The notes beneath the pieces were generated by a model that made no database searches, was not told the origin of the DNA, and saw nothing but the letters and a program-made list of their open reading frames with translations. Both the position numbers and the translations under genes were made by a program. From the NCBI RefSeq assembly GCF_000740795.1, contig NZ_JGYG01000009.1, positions 62,001 through 126,000 on the forward strand: a DNA stretch of 64,000 nt. Direction: 5' to 3'. Of the stretch, positions 1-8,610 are shown piece by piece. Source of the stretch: Haematobacter massiliensis (lineage in GTDB: Bacteria; Pseudomonadota; Alphaproteobacteria; Rhodobacterales; Rhodobacteraceae). Each line of letters opens with the position of its first letter. The stretch's first letter is position 1.

Positions 1-540
1 GTAGGAGGCACCCTGCATGATGCGCCCCGACCGCACGATCTGCTCGTAGAGCACCAGCCACAGCCGCCCGTAATCGGCGTCGGCATGCATCTGGCGCGCG
101 ACGGAGATGTTCGGCTCCACCGGGCGGAGAGGCTCCGGGTTCGGCACCTGAAGGACGAGCACCTGATCCTCTCGCATCACCTCCTCCGGGATGCGGTGGC
201 GGGATTGCAGGATGGTGGCCTCCGCCGTGTCCTCCGTGCCCCGCGCACCCGCCACGCGGGCCACGAACTGGCGGATGGAAACGGCATTCACACTGTCATC
301 CGCGCCCTGATCGATCACCTTGACCACGGAGGCCGGGTTCACGAGCGTCAGCGTTACCTGAAGCCCGCCGGTGCCCCAGCCGCGCGCCATGGGCACTTCG
401 CGGCTCGCATAGGGGATCTGGCAGCCGGGCACGGCGATGGCCTTCAGCATCGCGCGGCGCATCTCGCGCTTGGCGGAGGGGTCGAGGAAGCCGTAGCTCA
501 TCGCCTCCCATGGGCGGGTGAGGTCGCTCAGGGCGGTCAT
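1..540 (-). CDS. phnJ: PhnJ, C-P lyase catalytic subunit (partial, C-terminus off window)
   Basis: This is the first 180 codons of PhnJ, the radical-SAM subunit that cleaves the carbon-phosphorus bond of ribosyl phosphonate phosphate. The start is the ATG at 540, overlapping the phnI stop as ATGA. Family-typical segments are visible: KREMRRAMLKAIAVPGCQIP near residues 24-43, QSRHRIPEE at 112-120, and the QVLVLQVPNPEPLR stretch at about 126-139. The C-terminal part, which in the family carries the Fe-S cysteines, lies beyond position 1, so catalytic competence cannot be judged. The gene is last in the visible phnFGHIJ string and translationally coupled to phnI. Confidence 0.95.
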   Translation of the reverse strand, partial: MTALSDLTRPWEAMSYGFLDPSAKREMRRAMLKAIAVPGCQIPYASREVPMARGWGTGGLQVTLTLVNPASVVKVIDQGADDSVNAVSIRQFVARVAGARGTEDTAEATILQSRHRIPEEVMREDQVLVLQVPNPEPLRPVEPNISVARQMHADADYGRLWLVLYEQIVRSGRIMQGASY

Positions 541-1640
541 AGGGTCGGCTCCTCGATTTTCGCATCGGCCAGCTCGGCCTGCGGGCCGGGTTCAGGGGCA
601 GCCACCGCCGTCCGCGCCCGCGCGTCCCGCATCGCGTCGAGCGAGGACTGGAAGGTCACATAATGCGGCAGCTTGAAGTGGATGCAGAAGCCGGAGGCCT
701 CCACGGGTTCGGTGTGGTAAAGGAAGAACTCTTCCTCCGTCGGCGATCCCTTTGCCGCGCCCGGCGCATTCAGGTCGAGCGTCGCGGCCGAGATCACCTT
801 CACCTCGTTCCAACCCAGCGTGGCGGAGAAACCCAGCCGGATCTGGCTGGAGGTATCCTTCGCCGCGACCTCCGCCTGCGAGACCCTGACACGGCCCGCC
901 GAGAATACCGTTCCGCGCGGATGGCACACGCGCAGCTCTGCCTCCGCCAGCCGAAGCTCATTCACCGTGGGATGAGCGTTGCCGTAGCCCCGCATGGCCG
1001 AATAGCCCAGCGCGAGAACCCCGCCAGTATCAGCTCTGGCAAGGCTTTGGAGCGTATGTGCTCTTTTTGCAGGGAAAAGGAGCGGCTCCCGTGTGAGATC
1101 GGGAATGTTCTGAGGCGCCACATTTTCGCGCGGCGGGTCCGCAACGAGGCCCTCGGCCTTCTGCCAGGCGGCAAGCGAGGGCTGAGAGGCCGGAGCAGGC
1201 TTGGCCGCGCGCTCCACCAGCTCTGGAACGAGCGGCACGCCATCCAGGACGCCCGTCGCCAGAAGCCGATGCGCGTAATCGAGCGTCGGTCCAAGGATCT
1301 GACCGCCGGGAATGTCCTTGAAAGCTGCGGAAATGCGACGATGCGTGAACAGCGCCTCCTGCGTCACCGGCTCCGCCACCGTCAGGCGGGGCTGCGTCGT
1401 GCGCCAGGCACGGAGCAGAAGCACCGTCTCATAGAGATCGCCGCCCGTCTGGGAGAGGGCGAGCGCAGCCAGTTCCGGCTCATACAATGACGCCTCCCCC
1501 ATCACCCGATCGACGAGCCAAGGCAGCGCCGCCGCGACAGCCGCCACGCGCCCCTGATCGATGGTGCCCAGCCCCTCCCTGTAAAGCCGCTCCGCCTGCG
1601 CGATGGCTCGTTCTCCGCCGCGCGTTGCAACATAAGCCAT
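537..1640 (-). CDS. phnI: PhnI, C-P lyase complex subunit
   Basis: PhnI (367 aa here) acts in the C-P lyase core complex and, with PhnG/H/L, exchanges the adenine of ATP for a phosphonate to give ribosyl phosphonate triphosphate. Identification rests on the N-terminus (MAYVATRGGERAIAQAERL), full family length and its place between phnH and phnJ. The chosen start is the ATG at 1640; a TTG one codon earlier is in frame but the ATG forms a TGATG junction with the phnH stop, typical of this operon. The 3' end overlaps phnJ by four bases. No truncation or frameshift is seen. Confidence 0.96.
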   Translation of the reverse strand: MAYVATRGGERAIAQAERLYREGLGTIDQGRVAAVAAALPWLVDRVMGEASLYEPELAALALSQTGGDLYETVLLLRAWRTTQPRLTVAEPVTQEALFTHRRISAAFKDIPGGQILGPTLDYAHRLLATGVLDGVPLVPELVERAAKPAPASQPSLAAWQKAEGLVADPPRENVAPQNIPDLTREPLLFPAKRAHTLQSLARADTGGVLALGYSAMRGYGNAHPTVNELRLAEAELRVCHPRGTVFSAGRVRVSQAEVAAKDTSSQIRLGFSATLGWNEVKVISAATLDLNAPGAAKGSPTEEEFFLYHTEPVEASGFCIHFKLPHYVTFQSSLDAMRDARARTAVAAPEPGPQAELADAKIEEPTL

Positions 1641-2167
1641 CAAAGCACCTCGATGTGGGTGGAGCGTGGCAGACCGATGACCCGGTCCCCGTCCACGATG
1701 AAGAGGTCAAAGCCGAGGGGGTAGGTCACCCGTTCGGCGCGTATGCCCCAAAGCTCCGGCGACAGCGCAGGGGAGATGGTGATGGAACCGTCGATCCCCG
1801 GCCCGGCAAGCCGCACCCGGCCCCCAGCCCGCAGCGGTGCGGCAAGCACCAGTGTCGCCCCGGCCTCCGGGTGGATCGCGGAGCCGGTCCGAGCCTGCCG
1901 GAACGCCTCTTCCGCGCCCCCGGAAAGAAACAGGTAGTCGGCGGTAGTCGGGCAGGCAGGCCGCGCGCCCGTCCGGTCGATGAGGGGCCGAAGACCCTCG
2001 TCATCCGTGAAGGCCGTGACCTCGAGATCCACCAGCGCCCGCACCACAGGGGCGAGCCCCGGCTCCGGCAGACGCCGCTCCACGCCGGGGCGGGACAGCG
2101 CCCACATCAGCGCCTCGAACGTGGCATTGTCACGGGCTTCTTCGATATTCGGCAGGGGAGCAGCCAT
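1640..2167 (-). CDS. phnH: PhnH, C-P lyase complex subunit
   Basis: PhnH (175 aa) is a structural dimer of the C-P lyase core, needed for the early nucleotide-exchange step. The N-terminal segment (NATFEALMWALSRPG, about residues 14-28) and the SRSTHIEVL-type C-terminus (here LPRSTHIEVL) are characteristic. Length matches the family (about 190 aa) apart from a slightly short N-terminus. It starts at the ATG at 2167, which shares a base with the phnG stop (TGATG), and ends in the same way with phnI, so G, H, I and J are probably translationally coupled on one transcript. Confidence 0.94.
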   Translation of the reverse strand: MAAPLPNIEEARDNATFEALMWALSRPGVERRLPEPGLAPVVRALVDLEVTAFTDDEGLRPLIDRTGARPACPTTADYLFLSGGAEEAFRQARTGSAIHPEAGATLVLAAPLRAGGRVRLAGPGIDGSITISPALSPELWGIRAERVTYPLGFDLFIVDGDRVIGLPRSTHIEVL

Positions 2168-2619
2168 CAGAACGTCTCCATCTCGACCCGCGTCGCCTCA
2201 ACGGCGCGGAGCGTGTCATGGTCTTCGGCGGCCTGACGTGCGGCCTCGTCCATCACGAAACGCTCGATCTGCGGTCGCCCGACGGCTTCGGCATGGGCGG
2301 CATCCGTCAGCGCCATCGCCATCGCCCGCTCAAGATCGCGGCCGATCACCATGCCATAGCCCTCGATACCGGAGGCGAGGCGGACATGAGCCTCCGCCAC
2401 CAGAACCTCGCCCAGATGGAAATCCGTGCCCTTCACCGTGTCGCGCATCGGCAGCATGACAAGACCTGTGCGGCTCGCCAGCACTTCCACCTCCCCCAGG
2501 CTGGGAAGCAACCCCTCCGCCAGCGCTTTCAGCGGCGCTGCATCCGCCCGCGCGAGCGTGGCGAGCAGGCGCGCATGATCGTCTCTCCCCTCGGGGGGGA
2601 GGCTGTTCTGATCGAACAT
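2167..2619 (-). CDS. phnG: PhnG, C-P lyase complex subunit
   Basis: PhnG is 150 aa here, the family's usual length, and is the small core subunit of C-P lyase. The frame stays open much further upstream (to about 2844) but that extension lies inside phnF in another frame and is arginine-rich nonsense; the ATG at 2619 (MFDQNSLPPEG) is preceded by an AGAGGA ribosome-binding site seven to eight bases away, which decides the start. It follows phnF by 22 bases on the same strand, suggesting one phnFGHIJ transcript with the regulator first. Confidence 0.93.
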   Translation of the reverse strand: MFDQNSLPPEGRDDHARLLATLARADAAPLKALAEGLLPSLGEVEVLASRTGLVMLPMRDTVKGTDFHLGEVLVAEAHVRLASGIEGYGMVIGRDLERAMAMALTDAAHAEAVGRPQIERFVMDEAARQAAEDHDTLRAVEATRVEMETF

Positions 2620-2641
2620 CTTGTCCTCTTTCTGTTGCCGG

Positions 2642-3388
2642 TCAGGACCGGCGGTCGTCAGTCCGCTCCGCGCCCGGCGGATCGGTGTCGAAGGTGAACT
2701 GCACCCGGTCCGCAGACCAAACCGCTTCGGAATGGCCAATGGGTCGGCCCGCCTCGTCCACGTCGGTTTTCTGGACGACAAGGACGGGCAGCAACGGATG
2801 CTGGGCAAGCAGGCGTGCCTCCTCCTCCTCCGCCCGGCGGGCAAAGATGGTGGTGGAGCGCCGGAAATAATCAGTCACGCCATGAGCGGCATAGATGTCG
2901 CTGACAGCCTCTCCCGCCGCGCGGCGCTCCGCGAAATCGGGAAACCGCGCCGCACAGTACCACGAAAGACCGATGCTGATCGGCACGTCATCGGCCAGCC
3001 CGCGGTTCAGCAGCCGGTGAACGGCCGCCCCTTCTTCCAGCGCCAAAGCAAGGGCGATCCGGGCGGGCGCAGGCACTATTTCCGCCGCAATCTGATCGCC
3101 CCCCGGTGCCAGTCCCTGCTCCTGCAGGTTCTGCCGGAAACGGGTTCGGCGACCGATGTGATAGTTGATGAGCGGGGCCGATTCCACGAAAGTCCCGCGC
3201 CCCTGCTCCACGCGCAGCTTGCCCTCCACCGCGAGCGCGGCGACCGCGCGACGGATGGAGTGCCGCCCCGCGCCGAAAAGCTGGCACAATTCCGGCTCGG
3301 TCGGCAGCCTGTCGCCCGGCGAAAAGCTGCCCGAGGCGATCTTCTCCGAGAGTCGGTCCCGGATCATCTGCCAGTTCTCGCGCCCCAT
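2642..3388 (-). CDS. phnF: PhnF, GntR/HutC-family phosphonate regulator
   Basis: A 248-aa GntR-family repressor of the HutC subfamily. The winged-helix DNA-binding domain covers about residues 5-75, with the RLPTEPELCQLFGAGRHSIRRAV segment (about 27-49) as the turn-helix and VEQGRGTFV as the wing. The remainder is a UTRA-type effector-binding domain. It starts at the ATG at 3388 behind a GGAGG site. Being the first gene of the phn operon and divergent from phnN, it most likely controls this region and itself. A 12-bp perfect palindrome at 3402-3413 directly upstream is the obvious operator candidate. Confidence 0.93.
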   Translation of the reverse strand: MGRENWQMIRDRLSEKIASGSFSPGDRLPTEPELCQLFGAGRHSIRRAVAALAVEGKLRVEQGRGTFVESAPLINYHIGRRTRFRQNLQEQGLAPGGDQIAAEIVPAPARIALALALEEGAAVHRLLNRGLADDVPISIGLSWYCAARFPDFAERRAAGEAVSDIYAAHGVTDYFRRSTTIFARRAEEEEARLLAQHPLLPVLVVQKTDVDEAGRPIGHSEAVWSADRVQFTFDTDPPGAERTDDRRS

Positions 3389-3401
3389 ATGAGCCTCCGA
3401 G

Positions 3402-3413
3402 TCATTCGAATGA
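3402..3413. promoter_or_regulatory. Candidate PhnF operator, 12-bp perfect palindrome
   Basis: TCATTCGAATGA is a perfect dyad 14 bases before the phnF start, just downstream of a CATAAT -10-like hexamer (3414-3419, minus strand). Binding there would block phnF-G-H-I-J transcription. The site is seen in the sequence; its assignment to PhnF is inference. Confidence 0.5.
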
Positions 3414-3433
3414 ATTATGGATAGCTGCAGACT

Positions 3434-3451
3434 ATGACGGCAAGATGAAAT
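3434..3451 (-). promoter_or_regulatory. Candidate Pho box upstream of phnFGHIJ
   Basis: Read on the minus strand, two 7-mers 11 bases apart (ATTTCAT and CCGTCAT, separated by CTTG) match the PhoB half-site CTGTCAT at 5/7 and 6/7 positions. The repeat lies 14 bases before a CATAAT -10-like hexamer, so it could replace a -35 element, as in known PhoB-activated promoters. Phosphate-starvation control of phn genes is established elsewhere; here it is inferred. Confidence 0.45.
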
Positions 3452-3462
3452 AGAAAGTCGTC

Positions 3463-3478
3463 GCGGAAAAAATTCCGC
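3463..3478. repeat. Short inverted repeat in the phnF/phnN intergenic region
   Basis: GCGGAA and TTCCGC form six-base arms around an AAAA spacer. It lies between the Pho-box-like repeat and phnN, so it could be a second regulatory dyad serving either divergent gene. Function unknown. Confidence 0.35.
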
Positions 3479-3613
3479 CGTTCTGGGAATTTCTTATGCC
3501 TTTGATATGTCGTAAAATATTCATGAAATAATCATTGCAGAATGCCGTGTGTGCGCCGTAACCGTTTGACACTCCTCGCCGGTAAAGCGCTGCGAAGGGT
3601 TCAGGAGGATGAG

Positions 3614-4162
3614 ATGAGGACAGCGATCTTCGCCGTGGTTGGCCCCTCGGGCGCCGGCAAGGACACGGTCATCGCCGCGGCGCTGGCGCGCAGGCCAGAT
3701 ATCCACCGTGTCCGACGCGTCATCACCCGGCCCACCGAAGCCGGTGGGGAAGACTTTGAGGGTGTAAGCGAAACGCTTTTCCAGAAGCGGCTGGCAGCGG
3801 GTGATTTCGTGTTGCACTGGCAGGCACATGGCCTGTCCTACGGTATTCCCCGGTCTGAGGTGATCTTGGGTCGCGATGTGCTGTTCAACGCTTCGCGAGC
3901 GGTGCTGGAAAGGGCTGCCCAGGTCTTTCCAGAGTTGCGAATCCTTCAGATCAGCGCTCCGCCAGAGGTGCTCGCCCTCCGTCTTGCACAACGGGGGCGG
4001 GAAACTGCGGCGGATATTGCGCAACGCCTTGTCCGCGATACCGCCCCCTTCCCGCGAGATATTCCCGTCAGCATCATCGACAATGGCGGAGCGCTGGATA
4101 TCGCCGTCGCGCAGTTTCTCCATGAACTCGACCACCGGGCAACGCGTCCCGTGATGGGCTAG
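3614..4162 (+). CDS. phnN: PhnN, ribose 1,5-bisphosphate phosphokinase
   Basis: PhnN (182 aa) phosphorylates ribose 1,5-bisphosphate, released by C-P lyase, to PRPP with ATP, returning the sugar to nucleotide synthesis. A P-loop GPSGAGKD is at residues 10-17, and the guanylate-kinase-like fold is suggested by VITRPTEAGGEDFEGVS. The frame is open further upstream, but the ATG at 3614 has an AGGAGG site (3604-3609) four to five bases before it and gives the family length. It is transcribed divergently from phnF, so it is likely controlled from the same 225-bp intergenic region but separated from the operon. Confidence 0.92.
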   Translation: MRTAIFAVVGPSGAGKDTVIAAALARRPDIHRVRRVITRPTEAGGEDFEGVSETLFQKRLAAGDFVLHWQAHGLSYGIPRSEVILGRDVLFNASRAVLERAAQVFPELRILQISAPPEVLALRLAQRGRETAADIAQRLVRDTAPFPRDIPVSIIDNGGALDIAVAQFLHELDHRATRPVMG

Positions 4163-4629
4163 CTCAATCGAAATCACCGCATACCGGCCCCGTGAGGGCG
4201 CCAATAGCGGCACCCAGAACAGGCTCGGGCAATTCACATGTGTTCCCGGCTGAACCGGTTTTCAGTTTCAAAATTGGGCGCCAAGACCTCCCCCATGAGC
4301 GAGAGCCGCGAAAGCAGGGCTGGCTTTTCACTTTGCAGACCATACCGCCGACCAATCGCAGGAGTGCGTAGCTCACGGGTTGGGGGCAAGGGCGAGAATT
4401 TTCTCGTCGCACTGCGGGGCGGTGAACACTGTCCGTTGAAACGCATCGGGCCGGACCGGAGGCTTGGTTTCGCAAATTACCCAGCCGCGGATTCAGCGTC
4501 CAGCGGGGCGTGAGCTGCGCCCAGCCGGAGAGAATTGTCCCTCAGAACACTCCAGTCACATACTGGCCCGCGGTGACGTGCGATAGGCCGCGACGTTAAG
4601 ACCCCATCGCCCATCCGCCCAAAAGGCGC
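4163..4629. other. Intergenic region, no supported gene
   Basis: About 470 bases between phnN and the katE promoter. Open frames of 70-103 codons on both strands lack ribosome-binding sites and recognisable motifs and are probably chance frames in GC-rich DNA. A small inverted repeat CGAGAA-TT-TTCTCG lies at about 4392-4405. No RNA gene is recognised. Confidence 0.5.
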
Positions 4630-4654
4630 GGAACACCCCTGCTCCTTCCACGTT
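4630..4654 (+). promoter_or_regulatory. EcfG-type general stress promoter of katE
   Basis: GGAAC (4630-4634), sixteen bases, then CGTT (4651-4654) exactly fits the alphaproteobacterial EcfG promoter pattern GGAAC-N16-CGTT. It lies 38 bases before the katE start codon, leaving a 5' leader of about 30 bases with an AGGAGG site. Catalases are typical members of that regulon in related bacteria. The match is direct; use by EcfG is inferred. Confidence 0.65.
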
Positions 4655-4691
4655 GGGGCGTAGCGAAGCGTCACGGTCAGGAGGCTCAGGC

Positions 4692-6740
4692 ATGACCCGG
4701 CAAGGTTACGATAGCGAGCGTGGGAACGCGGGTGAAACTCAGCAGATGGCCACCGGGGGCAGCCCCGTTCTGACGACCAATCACGGCACCCCGATCTCGG
4801 ACAACCAGAACAGCCTCCGTGCGGGGGATCGGGGGCCGACCCTGCTGGAAGATTTCATTCTCCGGGAAAAGATCTTCCACTTCGACCATGAGCGCATCCC
4901 GGAACGGATCGTCCATGCCCGTGGCTCTGCCGCCCATGGCTATTTCGAGTGCATCGATCCCATCCCCGACCTGAGCCGGGCGAGCCTCTTTGCGCAGAAG
5001 GGTAACCGAATCCCGGTGTTTGCCCGATTTTCGACCGTGGCCGGTGGAGCGGGTTCCGTAGACACGCCGCGTGATGTCCGTGGCTTTGCGGTCAAATTCT
5101 ATACCGAAGACGGTAACTGGGATCTGGTTGGCAACAATATTCCCGTTTTCTTCATTCAGGACGCGATCAAGTTTCCTGACCTCATTCATTCCGTGAAGAT
5201 GGAGGCCGACCGCGGCTTCCCGCAGGCCGCCAGCGCACATGACACCTTTTGGGATTTCGTCTCCCTGATGCCCGAAAGCATGCATATGGTGCTCTGGGCC
5301 ATGTCGGACCGTGCCATCCCGCGCAGCCTGCGGATGATGCAGGGGTTCGGGGTGCATACCTTCAAGCTGGTGAACGCAGAGGGTGAGGAGACTTTCGTCA
5401 AGTTCCACTGGCGACCGAAGCTGGGCACTCAGTCGCTTGTCTGGGATGAATCGGCCAAGTTGCAGGGGGCCGACAACGACTATCACCGGCGCGATCTGTG
5501 GAATTCCATTGCCACGGGCGATTTCCCGGAATGGGAATTCGGCATTCAGACCTTTGACGCCGCGACTGCCGACAAGTTGCCCTTCGATGTACTGGATCCC
5601 ACCAAGATCATCCCGGAGGAAGTTATCCCGCTGAGGATCATCGGGCGCATGGTGCTCGACCGCAATCCCGACAACCATTTCGCGGAGAATGAGCAGGTGG
5701 CCTTTCTGCCCTCCAACGTGGTGCCGGGGATAGATTTCACCGATGACCCATTGTTGCAGGGGCGGCTTTTCTCCTATCTGGATACCCAGAAATCCCGGCT
5801 TGGCACGACGAATTTTCATCAGATTCCGATCAACGCGCCGAAATGTCCCTTCGCCAATATGCAACGGGACGGGATGATGCAGACGATGGTTCCGAAGGGG
5901 CGCTCCAACTACGAACCGAACAGTCTGGACGAGGCGGGAGAAGATCCCGGGCCGCGGGCGATTGAGTCCGGGTTCAGGACGTCACCGCAGCAGGTGGAAG
6001 GGCCTAAGCTCCGTATCCGCGCCGAAAGCTTCAGTGACCATTTCAGCCAGGCGCGATTGTTCTTCCGCTCTCAGACAGAGAGTGAACAGGCCCATATCGT
6101 GTCCGCCTTCACTTTTGAGCTCTCGAAAGTGGAACTGGATCATGTGCGGAAGCGGGTCCTGTCCTTGTTGCGGAACGTTGATGAGGATCTGGCGGCACAA
6201 GTGGCGGAGGGCTTGGCGCTGGAACTTCCCGATCGCGCAGCACCTGCGCAGGAGCCGGTCGATCTCGATATCTCCGATGCGCTTTCGATCCAGAAAAACT
6301 GGACCGCGACCCTCGAGGGCCGGACCGTCGGGGTGCTGTTCGATGAAGGCTCCGACAAGGCTGAGCTGGATCAGGTCATCAAGTCGGTTGAGAGCGCTGG
6401 CGGCAAGGCCTTTACCGTCGCGCCAAAAGTGGGCGGCCTGTCCCTGAAGGGTGGCAAGATGAAGGCGGATGGGCAGCTGGCCGGCTCCCCCTCGGTCTTG
6501 TTCGATGCGGTCGCGCTCGTCCTTGCCCCGGAAGCGGCGAAGAAGCTTTCGCGCAATGGAGCGGCGGTCGCCTTCGTCATGGACGCCTTTTCCCACCTCA
6601 AGGCGATTGGCGTGAACGAGGGCGCGAAAACCCTTCTGGATCGGGCCGGGGTGGAACCGGGCCCGGGCATTACGGGACTGGATGAACTGGCAGATGCGGC
6701 GACCCGGCGCTATTGGGCGCGTGAAGCCGAAATGGAGTGA
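4692..6740 (+). CDS. katE: Large-subunit (clade 2) catalase, KatE/HPII type
   Basis: A 682-aa haem catalase disproportionating hydrogen peroxide. Distal His75 (IVHARG), Asn148 (VGNNIPVFF) and proximal haem-ligand Tyr362 (RLFSYLDTQ) are all present at HPII spacing. Residues from about 535 form the C-terminal glutamine-amidotransferase-like domain that marks clade 2 enzymes. The ATG at 4692 is chosen because AGGAGG (4679-4684) lies seven bases before it. One oddity: the residue corresponding to E. coli HPII His392, which is covalently bonded to the haem tyrosine, is Leu339 here. No signal peptide is seen, so it is a cytoplasmic enzyme, probably stress-induced from the promoter at 4630. Confidence 0.97.
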   Translation: MTRQGYDSERGNAGETQQMATGGSPVLTTNHGTPISDNQNSLRAGDRGPTLLEDFILREKIFHFDHERIPERIVHARGSAAHGYFECIDPIPDLSRASLFAQKGNRIPVFARFSTVAGGAGSVDTPRDVRGFAVKFYTEDGNWDLVGNNIPVFFIQDAIKFPDLIHSVKMEADRGFPQAASAHDTFWDFVSLMPESMHMVLWAMSDRAIPRSLRMMQGFGVHTFKLVNAEGEETFVKFHWRPKLGTQSLVWDESAKLQGADNDYHRRDLWNSIATGDFPEWEFGIQTFDAATADKLPFDVLDPTKIIPEEVIPLRIIGRMVLDRNPDNHFAENEQVAFLPSNVVPGIDFTDDPLLQGRLFSYLDTQKSRLGTTNFHQIPINAPKCPFANMQRDGMMQTMVPKGRSNYEPNSLDEAGEDPGPRAIESGFRTSPQQVEGPKLRIRAESFSDHFSQARLFFRSQTESEQAHIVSAFTFELSKVELDHVRKRVLSLLRNVDEDLAAQVAEGLALELPDRAAPAQEPVDLDISDALSIQKNWTATLEGRTVGVLFDEGSDKAELDQVIKSVESAGGKAFTVAPKVGGLSLKGGKMKADGQLAGSPSVLFDAVALVLAPEAAKKLSRNGAAVAFVMDAFSHLKAIGVNEGAKTLLDRAGVEPGPGITGLDELADAATRRYWAREAEME

Positions 6741-6813
6741 TCAAGAGGGCGGCGTTAAGGATATTTTTACCATTCCAGCCCTAGCTTTCCCGCGGACCAT
6801 TGGGAGTAGGAAG

Positions 6814-7731
6814 GTGTGGTGGATCGGACGCCGCCGTCGCGAGAATCGTCCCGACGGTATTCCTGCTCTCGCGCAAGCTGATCGGCAGAAAGTACGTTTT
6901 TCTGAGGAAGCGCTTCGGGGTCTGGCAGAGCTGGACGCCCGGAGCGCTCCACCCGATGCCTGGGCGCAGCCGCACGCTCCTGCTTACCGCAAGTCAGATC
7001 GCCTGAAACCTGACGTTGCCGCGGGAGGGGGGCTTGTCAGGGATGAGTCCGGCGCGCAGCGTCCTCATTACTGGGGACATCGCGAACGGCTCCGGACGCG
7101 CTTCCTCGACGGCGGGCCGATAGGAATGCCGGAATATGAACTGTTGGAGCTGCTGCTTTTCAACGCCATCCCGCGCATTGATGTAAAACCGCTCGCAAAA
7201 CGCCTTCTTGCCGCTTTCGGTGATCTAAACGGTGTTATCGCCGCTTCGGAGCACCGCATAATGCAGGTGGAGGGGGCCGATCGCTGGGTCTGGCTGCAAC
7301 TCCGTCTTGTTGATGCCTTCGCGCAGCGCATGGCGCAAACGCGCGTCCTGCAGAGGGAGGTCGTCTCCTCATGGGATGCCCTGGTGACCTACTGCCGGAC
7401 CTGTATGGCGCACCGGGAGACAGAGCAGTTCCGCGTGTTGTTTCTTGATCGCAAGAATGCGGTGATCGCCGATGAAGCGCTTGGACAGGGTACTATCGGA
7501 CATGTGCCCGTCTATCCGCGTGAAGTGGCAAAGCGCGCGCTCGAACTCGCGGCGAGCGCCGTCATTCTGGTTCATAACCATCCCTCGGGCGACCCAACGC
7601 CAAGCGACGATGACGTTCTGATGACGGAACGTGTCATCGCGGCCTGCGAGGCAATCGACGTCTCCGTGCATGACCACCTCATCGTCGGTAAACATGCGGA
7701 GACGTCCTTCAGGACAATGGGATTGATCTGA
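6814..7731 (+). CDS. radC: RadC/UPF0758 JAB-domain protein
   Basis: A RadC-family protein of about 305 aa if the GTG at 6814 (after a GGGAGTAGGAAG stretch) is the start; the frame is open back into katE, so the start is uncertain. A helix-hairpin-helix-like segment (YELLELLLFNAIPRIDVKPL) is followed by a JAB/MPN domain whose metal motif HNHPSGDPTPSDDD lies at about residues 254-267. The N-terminal 100 residues are low-complexity and poorly conserved in appearance. RadC was once thought a repair protein but its role is unresolved; no partner is evident here. It lies 73 bases after katE and may have its own promoter. Confidence 0.85.
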   Translation: MWWIGRRRRENRPDGIPALAQADRQKVRFSEEALRGLAELDARSAPPDAWAQPHAPAYRKSDRLKPDVAAGGGLVRDESGAQRPHYWGHRERLRTRFLDGGPIGMPEYELLELLLFNAIPRIDVKPLAKRLLAAFGDLNGVIAASEHRIMQVEGADRWVWLQLRLVDAFAQRMAQTRVLQREVVSSWDALVTYCRTCMAHRETEQFRVLFLDRKNAVIADEALGQGTIGHVPVYPREVAKRALELAASAVILVHNHPSGDPTPSDDDVLMTERVIAACEAIDVSVHDHLIVGKHAETSFRTMGLI

Positions 7732-8610
7732 GGGGGTGTGGCCTCGGGTGCGAGCTTTCCGGGAGAACGCATCAAGCTTTGCTCCCGTGGGATAATCCAC
7801 GGGTCAAACTCGCTGATGCTATTAGTGCCGGCTGACGTTCAGCGCCGCCGGCGCTTCCATCGGGCGTCCTTGATCTGCACAGCATGGCGTTGTGGGAAGG
7901 GCCCCTCGTCGAAAAGGAGTTGAATCCTTGTTTGGCTTGACCCTGATCAGCTTCGCGCGACCACGGGCCTGACAAGAAGCCGACCGAAATGGATCACCGC
8001 GCGCGTCTAGGCTTCAAGACGGATATCGCCGCGGTAGCCAGCGACCTGGATCAAGCCATTCAAGCCGTTGAGCATTTCAGCATGCTGGCGGTCCAGGTTA
8101 GTCAAACCTGAGATTTACTACGGAAATTCACTGGCTTCGCCTCAATTAGCATCGGTAGCCGCCGACCCGCCACGACCATGCCCGGCGCCACAGCGCGCGT
8201 CAGGCCCATCCTCGCGGCATTGCAACACCTCACCGGTGCCGATCTGCCAGGACCATCACCGCTGGCGCAGCGTCTTCAGCCGGAAGACAAGAGGGAACAA
8301 TCGCCAATGGCCCATGTCCGGAATGGGGCACGTTGTCGGCCATATCCTGACGGGAAGCCCGGCCAGCAGCGCCGCGGTAGTAGTTCATTCTGAAATGTCG
8401 TGGGGTTTGCTTGTCGTCACGCCGAACGGGCTTGCGGACTCTCGGACAAGATCCGTGCTTTACGTCGTCAGGGTAACGCCCTTTTCCGGTCAGCTTTCCC
8501 CATTGTGCAGCGGCTGACAATCTGATCCCGATGATCTGCTGCCACCGCTCCCGCCCGCTGGCAGGGGTCATCCTCTCGATCAGCGCGGTTTTCACAGAAA
8601 ATCATTCATA
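7732..8610. other. 0.9-kb stretch with no supported gene
   Basis: No long frame with a ribosome-binding site or known motif is found on either strand. A 40-codon frame at 7989-8111 (plus) has protein-like composition, and a short minus-strand frame ending near 7840 reads like a C-terminal fragment, so the region may hold decayed genes. A perfect stem CCCGTGG / CCACGGG with a GATAAT loop is at 7784-7803 but lacks a following T-run. No terminal inverted repeats of an insertion sequence were recognised. Confidence 0.4.
7784..7803. repeat. Perfect 7-bp stem-loop downstream of radC
   Basis: CCCGTGG-GATAAT-CCACGGG lies 53 bases after the radC stop. It could stabilise the 3' end of the radC message; the absence of a T-run argues against a classical intrinsic terminator. 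Confidence 0.35.

Noticed and set aside
2620-2844. N-terminal extension of phnG into phnF
   Set aside because: Arg-rich out-of-frame reading of phnF; the ATG at 2619 has a good ribosome site and gives exactly the family length.
4238-4513. 91-codon frame in the phnN-katE gap
   Set aside because: No ribosome site, no motif, overlapped by equally long frames on the other strand.
4686-5864. 392-codon open frame antisense to katE
   Set aside because: Lies wholly opposite a clear catalase gene, no ribosome site or known motif; such frames are common in GC-rich DNA with strong third-position bias.
7784-7803. Stem-loop as radC terminator or tRNA arm
   Set aside because: No T-run after it, and no cloverleaf or TTCGA-type arm around it; kept only as a repeat.
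8068-8517. 149-codon frame in the 0.9-kb empty stretch
   Set aside because: Ser/Arg/Pro-rich without motif or start signal; an opposing frame of similar size also exists, so neither is supported.
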